Assembly (NCBI GenBank): GCA_029263315.1
Contig: JAJCXR010000055.1
Coordinates: forward strand, 188,195 to 225,929
Reading direction: 5' to 3'
Origin: Acidobacteriota bacterium
Lineage (GTDB): Bacteria > Acidobacteriota > Thermoanaerobaculia > Multivoradales > J023
DNA length: 37,735 bases
Below the pieces are notes generated by a model. The model worked only from the letters and a program-made list of their open reading frames with translations, had not been told where the DNA came from and searched no databases. This document shows positions 22,772 through 30,804 of this stretch, one piece after another. A program made the position numbers and the translations under genes. Every line of letters begins with the position of its first letter. The stretch's first letter is position 1.

Positions 22772-25282
22772 CTAGGGGCAGGTGAGCGAACGCGGAGACA
22801 GACTCAGCTGCACGTTGGGTCCGCTCATGTTGCCGCCGGCATCGATGTTGATGCCATAGGCGTAGATGGGAGTTCCGGTGGGGATGCTGCCCGCCGGGAT
22901 GTCGAAGCCGTGGTTTTTGTCGGCGAACGGCAAGTCACTGCGGAAGCTGTCGGCGATGACGTTCGCGAAGACCGTTCCTCCCCCTCCCGCAGGCCCTCCA
23001 GTATAAATGTGCACTTGGATGGGCGCCGTATTGTTCGAGTCCCTCGCCCAGCCTGCGATGCTCTGACAGCTCGCTTGGTCCAGGGTGCCTTCCGGCGGCA
23101 CATTGGGGCTGCCACAGGTGACGACCCTAGGTGACGAAACCAGTTGCCACAGACCACCGGTTTGGCCGCCGGTGGCGTTGATGTCGAGGGCATAGGCGTA
23201 GATTGTCTCCTGTTGTCCGGTGATGAACGCCGCGGGCAGGGCAATGCTGAAACCGTGGTTTTTGTCGGCGTAGGGAAGGTCACTGCGATATTCGTTGGCG
23301 GTGATCGTTGTGACCAGCGATCCACCTCCGCCGGCGGGTCCCCCCTTGTAGAAACGCACCTGCAGAGCGGCTGTATTGTCGGGATCCCGGGCCCAACCGG
23401 CCAACTCGTTGCAGGTGGCGAGGTCCAAAGTGCCCTCCGGGTCCTGGGGTGCCGCAACACCCCGGTAGCCGGAGTTGGAAGCGCTGAAGGGGCTGGTGCC
23501 GGCGGCGGAGACGGCCTTGACCCAGAAGTAATAGGTGGTGCCGGGAGTGGCGGTGGTGTCGTCGAAGAGGGTGGTGGAGACGTTCTGGGCGATCCGTGTG
23601 GCCGCTGCGGCGTTGTTGGCCGTATGCCTCCAGACCTCGTAGGAGGTGGCGCCGCTGGCGGCGTTCCAGGTGACGCGGATCTTGTCGGTGAAGGTGCCGT
23701 CGGAGGCGCTGACGCCGGTGGGTGCGACTTGCGACGTCGAGCAGGTGATGCTCGTTTGCCCGGCAAGCTCGATTCGCTCGCTGAGCAGGTTGCCATTGAC
23801 GCCGAGATTGCGGGCATAGGCGTAGACACTTTCCGGATTGCCCGTCTTGAAGGCCGTCGGCGTGGCGAGGCTGAAGCCGTGGTTCTTGTCCGGGAACGGC
23901 AGATCGATGCGCTCGAGGTTGGCGGTCACCGTGGCGACGGGAGTGTTGCCTTTGCCCCTAGGGCCTCGGTAGATCTCGACTTGGGTCGGCAAGCTGGAGT
24001 CCGCATCTCTGGCCCAACCTTCGATCAGTGAGCAGGTGGCCAGGTCCAAGGTACCCGAGGGTAGGTCCACGGAGCCCGGGCAGTTGCCGGTGTCCTTGCA
24101 GTTTTGGGTGCCGAAGGTATCGAGGCCGAAGACACTCGCCACCTCATTGAGCATCTGGTTGCCTTGAGGGGCGTTGGGTTCCAAGGAATGACCGCCTTCG
24201 CGCCACTCGTTCCAAGCGTAGAGGTTGACGTGATTCTCGATGACACCTTCGTTGCGTCCATCGACGAAGCTCTTGGTGTTCTGCAATCCGGTACGGAATC
24301 GCGTCAGGTTCCAATCCGTCAAATAGCGAATGTTGTTGACGGGGGTACCGGTCAGCTGCCGTGGCTTTTCGTCGAAGTCGGACATCAAGCAGGGCACCAC
24401 GGGTTTGTTGTCCCAGCCGTCCAAGATGCCGGGCAGGGTGGTGTTGTATCGGCTCATGGTGCCGAGGGTGTCCGACCCCGGGTTGAGGCTGACACCGAAG
24501 TAATTCAAACAGCTGTGGCCGTCGACGGCCCCCAGGTTGTTGACGTTGAGTGGAGCTCCACCGCCCGCGCCCGGCTGGCCGTTGAGCTCGGTGCTGATGA
24601 CGATGAAGGGGGATACATTCATTGCCGCGGAGACCCGCTGGTCCAAGAGCGCCAGGAAATTGACTACTTCGCCGTGGCTACCGCCAGCGATGGCCCGTGT
24701 ATCGATCAAGAAGACGACGGGGCGTCCGTCGGAGGTCTTCAGATAGTGCGGTTCCATCAAGTAGGTGATGATGGTGTCGATGGCCCTGGCGGAATGGGCG
24801 GCGGGAATATCCAGATTGCCGAACGGATGGGCGGTGATCGAAATGGCGAATTCGAGATCGTAAGTGGTGGGCGTGGCGAGGTAGGCGTGGAGGCCATCGA
24901 AGTACTTCTCCGCCCCTTTGCCGCCGTTGAGCACCGAGCTCCAGTACCAGTAGAAATTGAAGTAATCGATGCCGTTTGCCCGCGCCTGTTTGATGTGCTT
25001 GGCCAGGGTGCTGGGCAGCGAGTTGTCATAGAAACCGATTGCCGGCTCGACGTGGGAGAAGTCTTCTTTGGACCACGGCAGCCCTCCGGGAACCTGGCCC
25101 GCCGAGTATTCCCGTGCCCCGCGCCACCAGTCGGAATTGTTGGCGTTGCAGACGTTGCAGCTGTTCTGATTCCACACGCCGAAATAGTAGGCGCCCATCT
25201 TGTAGTTGTCGGCATGGGCGAGAATGGGGACCAGGATCAGCCCCAGGGCCAACACCACGTTGCGCAACAATCGGTTTCTCAT
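22772..25282 (-). CDS. Secreted GH99-like protein with three C-terminal repeats and an FN3 domain
   Basis: An 836-residue secreted protein. A signal peptide (cleavage near ILAHA-DNY) is followed by a catalytic-type domain (about 25-400) with MGAYYFGVW, GIDYFNFYWYW and YAWNEWREGGHSLEP. The last carries E359 and E362 with the same spacing as the two catalytic acids of GH99 endo-mannosidases (EWHEG type), as also in WbsX-like proteins. Then come a repeat of about 100 residues (about 410-510), an FN3 domain (about 517-607) and two more repeats (about 616-725 and 731-836). Each repeat has GTLD-A-C near its start, GWARD, DLP-DKNHGF and a final TC. The third ATG was chosen for its 7-nt spacing to GGAGG. 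It may cleave or bind a surface or environmental glycan; the substrate is unknown. Confidence 0.82.
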   Translation of the reverse strand: MRNRLLRNVVLALGLILVPILAHADNYKMGAYYFGVWNQNSCNVCNANNSDWWRGAREYSAGQVPGGLPWSKEDFSHVEPAIGFYDNSLPSTLAKHIKQARANGIDYFNFYWYWSSVLNGGKGAEKYFDGLHAYLATPTTYDLEFAISITAHPFGNLDIPAAHSARAIDTIITYLMEPHYLKTSDGRPVVFLIDTRAIAGGSHGEVVNFLALLDQRVSAAMNVSPFIVISTELNGQPGAGGGAPLNVNNLGAVDGHSCLNYFGVSLNPGSDTLGTMSRYNTTLPGILDGWDNKPVVPCLMSDFDEKPRQLTGTPVNNIRYLTDWNLTRFRTGLQNTKSFVDGRNEGVIENHVNLYAWNEWREGGHSLEPNAPQGNQMLNEVASVFGLDTFGTQNCKDTGNCPGSVDLPSGTLDLATCSLIEGWARDADSSLPTQVEIYRGPRGKGNTPVATVTANLERIDLPFPDKNHGFSLATPTAFKTGNPESVYAYARNLGVNGNLLSERIELAGQTSITCSTSQVAPTGVSASDGTFTDKIRVTWNAASGATSYEVWRHTANNAAAATRIAQNVSTTLFDDTTATPGTTYYFWVKAVSAAGTSPFSASNSGYRGVAAPQDPEGTLDLATCNELAGWARDPDNTAALQVRFYKGGPAGGGGSLVTTITANEYRSDLPYADKNHGFSIALPAAFITGQQETIYAYALDINATGGQTGGLWQLVSSPRVVTCGSPNVPPEGTLDQASCQSIAGWARDSNNTAPIQVHIYTGGPAGGGGTVFANVIADSFRSDLPFADKNHGFDIPAGSIPTGTPIYAYGINIDAGGNMSGPNVQLSLSPRSLTCP

Positions 25283-25582
25283 CTTCATTCCTCCAGGTTG
25301 AAGCAAATTGATCGATACGGATCAGCCTCTGGCGGACGATTGCCTGACTCGACAATCGTCCGACGGGGGTCAGCCGGCCCCGGGCGGGGTGCATGGCGAT
25401 CCCTCTGTGGAAGTAAGCGGAAACGGAGGTAGGGCGGACGTCACCGGGGGGATCTTGCGCAGGCGGATCCTCTCCAGCTTGACAAGCTAGCTCAGGGTGA
25501 GTGTCCTGATCCGAGGACATCGGCGGCGCCGCAGGTGGACGCTCAGCGGCTGGATGGCTGCTGTCCCGTGCGGCTATGGGCG
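25283..25582. other. Intergenic region upstream of the GH99-like gene
   Basis: Three hundred bp without a supported gene. It holds the strong hairpin at 25333-25362 and a smaller one (GTCCT/AGGAC near 25502-25517). The promoter of the GH99-like gene should be here, but I could not assign it with confidence. Confidence 0.5.
25333..25362. repeat. Perfect 10-bp inverted repeat
   Basis: CGGACGATTG and CAATCGTCCG flank a 10-nt loop. It lies 50 bp upstream of the GH99-like start and 220 bp past the exoribonuclease stop. No T-run follows on either strand, so an operator or an mRNA leader structure is as likely as a terminator. Confidence 0.7.
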
Positions 25583-26545
25583 CTATTCTGGGGTATCGAA
25601 GTAGATGCCTCGGCCGATGGGGCGCATGTAGACTAGGCCTTCGGCCCCCTCACGCCGCTGCTTGCGCAGCTGGTTGAGCTTGGAATCCAGATCGTCGATG
25701 AAGTGCAGGACGAAGGCTTCCGGTGTCGAAGGCTCGATGGGGCTACCGTACTCCCGCTGGCCGTGGTGGGAGATGATCAAGTGGCGCAGCAGCAGACGCA
25801 GGTCCTCGGGAAAGCCATCGACGGCATCGCAGCACTCGTTGAGCATGTCCTGGCCGAGGGAAATATGGCCCACCAGCTGCCCCTCGAGGGTGTAGTCGTT
25901 GCGCGGCATGGGGCCGATTTCGCGGATCTTGCCGAGATCGTGGAAATAAACACCGAGGAGCACCAGGTCGCTGTCGATCTCGGGATACTGGGTGCAAACC
26001 TTGACCGCCAGCTCGGCCATGTAGACGACGTGCTCCAACAGGCCCCCGCGATAGGCGTGGTGGATGGTCTTGGCGGCGGGATGCTCCGCCAATTGAGCTC
26101 CGTAGCGGCGGTCGGCCTCTTGCGCCAAGGCGCGCATCATGGGGCGCTTCAAGGCTTCGGGAAAAATCGCCGCCAAACGCCGTTTCAGATCGTCGAGATC
26201 CTCCGGGGTCGAGGGTACTAGCAGGGACTCATCGAAACCGTTCTGCCGATCGTTGTCGGTGACTTGCCGACAGTGGTCGAGGTTGAGCTGCAGCTGATCG
26301 CGATAGGCACGCACGGTGCCCTTGAAGGCGACGAAGTCCTTGTCGCTGTATTTCCCTTGAATGGCCGGGCTGTCGGGCCAGACCTTGGCGGGCACAGAAC
26401 CGCTCTGATCGCAGAGCTCGAGGTCGAAATAATCTCTACCGTTGCGGTCTTGGCGCACATCCTTGCGGTTGACCAGGGCGAAACCCTGGACGAAGTCACC
26501 TTCTTGCCAATCGGTGATCGGTTCATTGCGGCGAACTACTGGCAT
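25583..26545 (-). CDS. 3'-5' exoribonuclease YhaM-type (OB fold plus HD domain)
   Basis: A 320-residue cytoplasmic protein. Residues about 15-95 form an OB fold (GFALVNRKDVRQDRNGRDYFDLELCDQSG). An HD hydrolase domain follows, with HHAYRGGLLEHV (His172), YFHDLGKIREI (H202, D203) and HLIISHHGQREYG as metal ligands. This order is that of YhaM/CBF1, which trims RNA and single-stranded DNA from the 3' end. Length matches B. subtilis YhaM. The ATG at 26545 has AGGGG 8 nt upstream; a longer frame runs over the divergent VWA gene and is not likely. It stands alone, divergent from the VWA gene. Confidence 0.88.
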   Translation of the reverse strand: MPVVRRNEPITDWQEGDFVQGFALVNRKDVRQDRNGRDYFDLELCDQSGSVPAKVWPDSPAIQGKYSDKDFVAFKGTVRAYRDQLQLNLDHCRQVTDNDRQNGFDESLLVPSTPEDLDDLKRRLAAIFPEALKRPMMRALAQEADRRYGAQLAEHPAAKTIHHAYRGGLLEHVVYMAELAVKVCTQYPEIDSDLVLLGVYFHDLGKIREIGPMPRNDYTLEGQLVGHISLGQDMLNECCDAVDGFPEDLRLLLRHLIISHHGQREYGSPIEPSTPEAFVLHFIDDLDSKLNQLRKQRREGAEGLVYMRPIGRGIYFDTPE

Positions 26546-26723
26546 GTTTGAAACCCCTGGACCCTGCAGACCGTAGCTCGGCAACGGAGGGCTGGCTGTG
26601 ATAGGAACCCATTGGCCACTCGCGGCCGTGTGTGAGCCGGAAGTATACGGGTCGTGGCTCGCCGATGCATCTTTCTCCCCGACCCGATGGCCAATGGCAT
26701 TCTCTGTGCAATGAAGGGCGCCC

Positions 26724-29354
26724 ATGCAACACACGACTCCCGCCGCTAATTCACCCCGTCCTACGCTCTCCTCAAAGTCTCGGGCGGCCCGCAGTAAAAC
26801 GGCCCGTCGGCGTCGCTTCTTGGCGGCCTGCTTGGCACTTCTTTCGTTGACCGGAGCTTGGTTCGCCTGGGCCCAGACGACCCGCAAAGTAGCCTTTGAG
26901 CTGCCCCTGACCTGGCCAGAGGAGCAACGGGCGTTTCTTCAAGATGGCCCTGGGTTGCTGTTGACGGACCTGCAGCTCGAAGAGCTGTTGGCGGGCGACG
27001 TGGTCGACCGGGAGCGATTCATCGTCGAGTATCTGGCCGATGACCCGCTGCCGGCGACGCCGCTGAATGAGCTGGCGGAGGCGGTGCAGCGGCGCTCGCA
27101 GCTCGTGCATGGGGAATTCAGCTCCTTCCTCGACGACCGGGCCAAGTTGCTCTTCTTGCACGGTGTGCCGACGGAAAGGGTGCTGGTGGATTGTGCCGAA
27201 ACCTTCAAACCCTTGGAGCTTTGGCGCTATGGCCTAGAGAGTCGCCCGTTGGTGGTCTATCGGGACCAGGCCGGTGAGCCGTATCGGTTGTGGATCCCCG
27301 TCGACGGCAAAAGGCGTATCTACAACCCTGAGATGGAGTACTGGCTCGAGCAGTGGGAAGAGCTACGCTCTCAAATCGTCGGCGGTCGACGCTTCGATCG
27401 GACGATCTGCGATCAAGCCAAGCTGATCGATGAAATCACCGGCGTCGACGGCATCTACGGTTTCCTCAAGGACCGGCCAACCAATGATGAGCTGTTGGCC
27501 TACCTGCAGCCACCGGACGACCTGGCCGCTTGGGCCGCCAAGGCTGCGGCGTCCGAAGTTCCAGAGCTGCCGCAGCTCAACGATCTCAGCTTGGAGCTCT
27601 TCTATCCCGAGCGCCAAGGACAGCGCATGCTGATCCGAGCGGTGGTGACGGTGCCGCCGAAAACGCAGCTCCAGCCGTACGAGGAAGGCGACAAAAAGGA
27701 ATATCGCCTGCGGGTCGAAGGCTCCGTCGAGCGTCAAGGCAAGGTCTTCGAGCGTTTCCGTTCACGCTATCTGTTGCCCGTGCATGAGGGAAGCGAAGGT
27801 AAACCCATCGCCTTGGTGATCAATCGCCGTCTACGGCCGAAGGAAGAGTTTCTGCTTCGCCTGCGGGTGGTGGAGGAGGTGACGGAGCGCCAAGCTCTGT
27901 TGAACCAAGGTTTTATCGTCCCCAGCCGTGCCGAGCCCTTGGACTTGCCGCCGGTTTCCGACGAGGTCTTGTTCTCCATCGGCGAAGAGCTGGCGCAGCA
28001 GCGTATCCAAGGGGCAGACAGCTTGGTGCTCATTCCGCCGTCGGAGGAAGTGGTGTTCGGCCTCTGGCGGGCGGAGGCTTTGGTCACCGGCGAGCGCATC
28101 GACAAGGTGGAGTTCTACCTCGACGACGCCAAGCAGCTGTCCCGACGTCGACCGCCGTTCACCGCCGAGCTACGCCTCGCCACCTTTCCCAAGGAGCAGA
28201 CGGTACGGGCCGATGGGTACGATGCGGAAGGGGAGTTGGTGGCCAGCGATGAGGTCGTCCTCAATCAACCCCGTGGCGAGCTGCGGGTGCGTATCCTCGA
28301 GCCGGCCCGTGGCAAGGCGGTGGTGGCCGGTGAGGTCCCGATCTCCGCCGAGGTGGTGGTGCCCGAGGAGGCGCGGGTGGCCAGCGTCGAAGTCTTCTTG
28401 AACGACGACCTGCAGGCCACCTTGACCAAACCGCCGTGGACGACGGCCATCACCATGCCGCCGACCGGCGCCTTGACCTACATCACCGTGGCGGCGCAGC
28501 TCGAAGACGGAACGCGGGCCGAGGACGTCCGTTTCCTCAATGCCCCGAACTATCTCGAAGAGATCGACGTCAACCTGGTGGAGCTGTTTACCACCGTCTC
28601 CGATCGCTCGGGACGTTTGGCCAAGGATCTGGTGATCGACGATTTTCAAGTCTGGGAAGACGGACGACCTCAGAAAATCACCAAGTTCGAGTTGGTGGAC
28701 AATCTCCCCCTCACCTTGGGCATCACCATCGATACCTCGGGCTCCATGTACGAATCGTTGGGGGAAGCCCAGCGGGCGGCGGTGGAGTTCCTCGACAACA
28801 TCATCACGCCGCGGGACCGTTGCTTTGCCCTCTCCTTCGCCGACCGGCCAGTGCTCTTGATGCCTCGCACATCCGATGTCGGCGCGGTGGCGGAACGACT
28901 CCAGAGCTTGTCGGCCAACGGCTCGACCTCGCTGCACGACGCCATCGTCACCAGCCTCTACTACTACCGCGGGGTGCGCGGTCGCCGGGCCATGGTGCTG
29001 TTGTCCGACGGCGAGGACACCGCCAGCTCGCTGGGTTTTGCCGAGGCGCTGGAGTATGCCAAGCGCAGCGGTGTGTCGATCTACACCATCGGTTTGCGCA
29101 TCAGCAAGCTCGATCTGTCGGTGCGGCGCAAGTTGGAGAATCTGGCCCAGGAAACCGGTGGCCGCACCTTCTTCATCAACGATGCGGTGGATTTGGCGGG
29201 GGTCTATGAGGACATCGAGCGGGAGTTGAGGTCGCAATATCTGGTGGCCTACAGCTCCGACCAGGGGGGCGAGAAAGGAACTTATCGCCAGATCAAGATC
29301 GAGGTGAAGGACGGCAAATTGAAGGCGAGAACGGTTCGCGGATACTATTCGTGA
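26724..29354 (+). CDS. VWA-domain protein with N-terminal GWxTD-like region
   Basis: An 876-residue exported protein. A basic start and hydrophobic segment (FLAACLALLSLTGAWFAWAQ, about residues 32-51) form a signal peptide or anchor. Residues about 130-215 (RAKLLFLHGVPTE, then FKPLELWRYGLESRPLVVYRD) resemble the GWxTD domain found in Acidobacteriota. A middle region with Ig-like strands follows (VEFYLDDAKQL, VEVFLNDDLQATL). The C-terminal VWFA-related domain has an intact MIDAS: D670-T-S-G-S, T735 and D762. The end SQYLVAYSSDQ is usual for acidobacterial VWFA-related proteins. It likely binds a protein partner outside the cytoplasm. A small secreted protein gene starts 1 bp after its stop. 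Confidence 0.85.
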   Translation: MQHTTPAANSPRPTLSSKSRAARSKTARRRRFLAACLALLSLTGAWFAWAQTTRKVAFELPLTWPEEQRAFLQDGPGLLLTDLQLEELLAGDVVDRERFIVEYLADDPLPATPLNELAEAVQRRSQLVHGEFSSFLDDRAKLLFLHGVPTERVLVDCAETFKPLELWRYGLESRPLVVYRDQAGEPYRLWIPVDGKRRIYNPEMEYWLEQWEELRSQIVGGRRFDRTICDQAKLIDEITGVDGIYGFLKDRPTNDELLAYLQPPDDLAAWAAKAAASEVPELPQLNDLSLELFYPERQGQRMLIRAVVTVPPKTQLQPYEEGDKKEYRLRVEGSVERQGKVFERFRSRYLLPVHEGSEGKPIALVINRRLRPKEEFLLRLRVVEEVTERQALLNQGFIVPSRAEPLDLPPVSDEVLFSIGEELAQQRIQGADSLVLIPPSEEVVFGLWRAEALVTGERIDKVEFYLDDAKQLSRRRPPFTAELRLATFPKEQTVRADGYDAEGELVASDEVVLNQPRGELRVRILEPARGKAVVAGEVPISAEVVVPEEARVASVEVFLNDDLQATLTKPPWTTAITMPPTGALTYITVAAQLEDGTRAEDVRFLNAPNYLEEIDVNLVELFTTVSDRSGRLAKDLVIDDFQVWEDGRPQKITKFELVDNLPLTLGITIDTSGSMYESLGEAQRAAVEFLDNIITPRDRCFALSFADRPVLLMPRTSDVGAVAERLQSLSANGSTSLHDAIVTSLYYYRGVRGRRAMVLLSDGEDTASSLGFAEALEYAKRSGVSIYTIGLRISKLDLSVRRKLENLAQETGGRTFFINDAVDLAGVYEDIERELRSQYLVAYSSDQGGEKGTYRQIKIEVKDGKLKARTVRGYYS

Positions 29355-29355
29355 C

Positions 29356-30069
29356 ATGAGATCTTCGCCATGGCGTCACCGAGTTTTGCCGGTCTTCACC
29401 GCCGCCCTGCTGGTCTGTCTGGTGCCAGCGACTGATCGTGCCTACGCCCAAGTCGACGGCAGCTCCCCCGATGGCGGCCCAGATGGCATGGCGGAGGGTT
29501 TTCAGCTGACCTTGCTCAACGGCGTCTACGAGGATCTCGACAGCGGCCTCGAGCCGGTGACGCAAGGGCCGCTGACCCTGCGTTTCTCCTCTCCGCAGCA
29601 CCGCCTGGAGGTCTTCGCCAATCGGCTCGAGCTATCCCCCGTCGGCGAGCCGGGACGTTTCCGCATCGAGGCGGAGATCGAGTTTGGCGGCGCCGGGCAA
29701 TTGGTGGCGGAGATCGAAGGGGCCGGGCTCATCCAACGGTTCCAGGATTGGGTGAGCGCCCCCCGGCAGAGGGTGCGGGCGACCGGTGAGGTGGATGTCC
29801 AGAGGCTGCCGGATGGCTATGGGCTGACCATCGTCTCCCGGCAGGACGTGGTGCGAGTACAGGTGGAGAGTGGCTTCGCACAACAGATCAATACCCTCTG
29901 CGGCACCTTGGCGCTGATGCCGATGTTTTCGCTCGATTGTGCACCCCTGGCCCGCGCCCTGACCCGCCTCGGCATTCCCATGCCACCGGTGGGGCAGGAC
30001 GTGTTCATGCCCTTCGCCTTGCTGACCCCCGACGAGCGGAGCTATCTCGATAACCTATTGGCTCGTTGA
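29356..30069 (+). CDS. Secreted protein of unknown function
   Basis: A 237-residue protein with a signal peptide (VLPVFTAALLVCLVPATDRAYAQ). The mature part is strand-rich (LTLRFSSPQHRLEVFANRLELSP, FRIEAEIEFGGAGQLVAEIEG), suggesting a beta-sandwich or lipid-binding fold. Two cysteines (TLCG and SLDCA) may form a disulfide. I do not recognise a family. The start is 1 bp after the VWA stop, so the two are almost certainly coexpressed and may act together at the cell surface. The gene ends about 115 bp before the sigma factor gene. Confidence 0.75.
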   Translation: MRSSPWRHRVLPVFTAALLVCLVPATDRAYAQVDGSSPDGGPDGMAEGFQLTLLNGVYEDLDSGLEPVTQGPLTLRFSSPQHRLEVFANRLELSPVGEPGRFRIEAEIEFGGAGQLVAEIEGAGLIQRFQDWVSAPRQRVRATGEVDVQRLPDGYGLTIVSRQDVVRVQVESGFAQQINTLCGTLALMPMFSLDCAPLARALTRLGIPMPPVGQDVFMPFALLTPDERSYLDNLLAR

Positions 30070-30122
30070 GCGAGGCCCCGAGCCTCGATCGTGCCCTTTG
30101 CGGCGGCAACGGACAAGCCTCA

Positions 30123-30148
30123 GTAGCGCTTATTTATGCTACGGTAGC
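30123..30148. repeat. Competing short inverted repeats upstream of the sigma factor
   Basis: GTAGC (30123-30127) can pair with GCTAC (30138-30142), and the same GCTAC can instead pair with a second GTAGC at 30144-30148. The segment is AT-rich for this genome and lies 38 bp upstream of the sigma factor start. It may mark an operator or promoter region. Confidence 0.35.
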
Positions 30149-30185
30149 GTTTCTTTGACGGTTGCACAGCTCGGGAAGGTACATC

Positions 30186-30755
30186 ATGAGTCGACCTGAC
30201 AAGACTGGAGTGACCCGCTTGCTGGTCCAGTGGCGCGATGGCAACGCCAATGCCCTGGACGAGCTGACACCCATCGTCTATCAGGAGCTGCGCCAGCTGG
30301 CCCGCCACTACATGCGAGACGAGGGCACCCCCGGTGTGCTGCAGACCACGGCTTTGGTGCACGAGGCCTACCTGCGCTTGGTGGGGTTGGAGGTCGATTG
30401 GCAAGGCCGTCGGCATTTCTTCGCCGTCGCCGCCCGCACCATGCGCCAGGTGTTGGTGGATTTCGCCCGCAGCCGCAAGGCCGCCAAACGCGGCGGCGGG
30501 GACATTCCGTTATCCCTCGACGAGGGCAAGATTCCCCTCGAGCGCAGCGATCAGCTGGTGGCCTTGGACGATGCCCTGGCGGCCCTGGCGACGATCGACG
30601 AACGCAAGAGCCAAGTGGTGGAGCTGCGTTTCTTTGGCGGCCTGACCATCGCAGAGACCGCCGAGGTCCTGGGCCTCTCCCATGCCACCGTCGAACGGGA
30701 TCTGAAAATGGCCAAGGCATGGCTCTATCGCCAGATGAGCGACCTCCCCGCATGA
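30186..30755 (+). CDS. ECF-type RNA polymerase sigma factor (TIGR02999-like)
   Basis: A 189-residue sigma factor. Region 2 contains ELRQLARHYMRDE and the stretch LQTTALVHEAYLRLVG, with RRHFFAVAARTMRQVLVDFAR characteristic of the TIGR02999 group. Region 4 is a helix-turn-helix (GGLTIAETAEVLGLSHATVERDLKMAKAWLYRQM). Members of this group are often encoded beside Ser/Thr kinases instead of anti-sigma factors, and a kinase gene follows here after 49 bp. The ATG at 30186 has GGAAGG upstream; an earlier TTG start lacks one. It may direct transcription of its own operon after kinase signalling, which is inference. Confidence 0.93.
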   Translation: MSRPDKTGVTRLLVQWRDGNANALDELTPIVYQELRQLARHYMRDEGTPGVLQTTALVHEAYLRLVGLEVDWQGRRHFFAVAARTMRQVLVDFARSRKAAKRGGGDIPLSLDEGKIPLERSDQLVALDDALAALATIDERKSQVVELRFFGGLTIAETAEVLGLSHATVERDLKMAKAWLYRQMSDLPA

Positions 30756-30796
30756 TCTCGACCCATCACATGATCTCGACCCATCGTACGATCTCG
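30752..30796. repeat. 18-bp tandem repeat at the sigma-kinase junction
   Basis: ATGATCTCGACCCATCAC at 30752 recurs at 30770 with two changes; a third partial copy begins at 30788 (ACGATCTCGA). The first copy spans the sigma factor stop codon. The repeats make up nearly all of the gap between the two genes. Confidence 0.85.
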
Positions 30797-30804
30797 AGAC
30801 AGTC

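Noticed and set aside
25333..25362. Intrinsic terminator of the exoribonuclease gene
   Set aside because: The stem is strong but lies 220 bp past the stop and no T-run follows on the minus strand.
24104..25432. Long plus-strand open frame opposite the GH99-like gene
   Set aside because: It mirrors a gene with a clear signal peptide and conserved motifs, has no ribosome binding site or recognisable domain, and is the usual shadow in GC-rich sequence.
28170..29357. Long minus-strand open frame opposite the VWA gene
   Set aside because: It is rich in His, Gln and Gly as expected for an antisense frame, and the opposite strand encodes an intact MIDAS domain.
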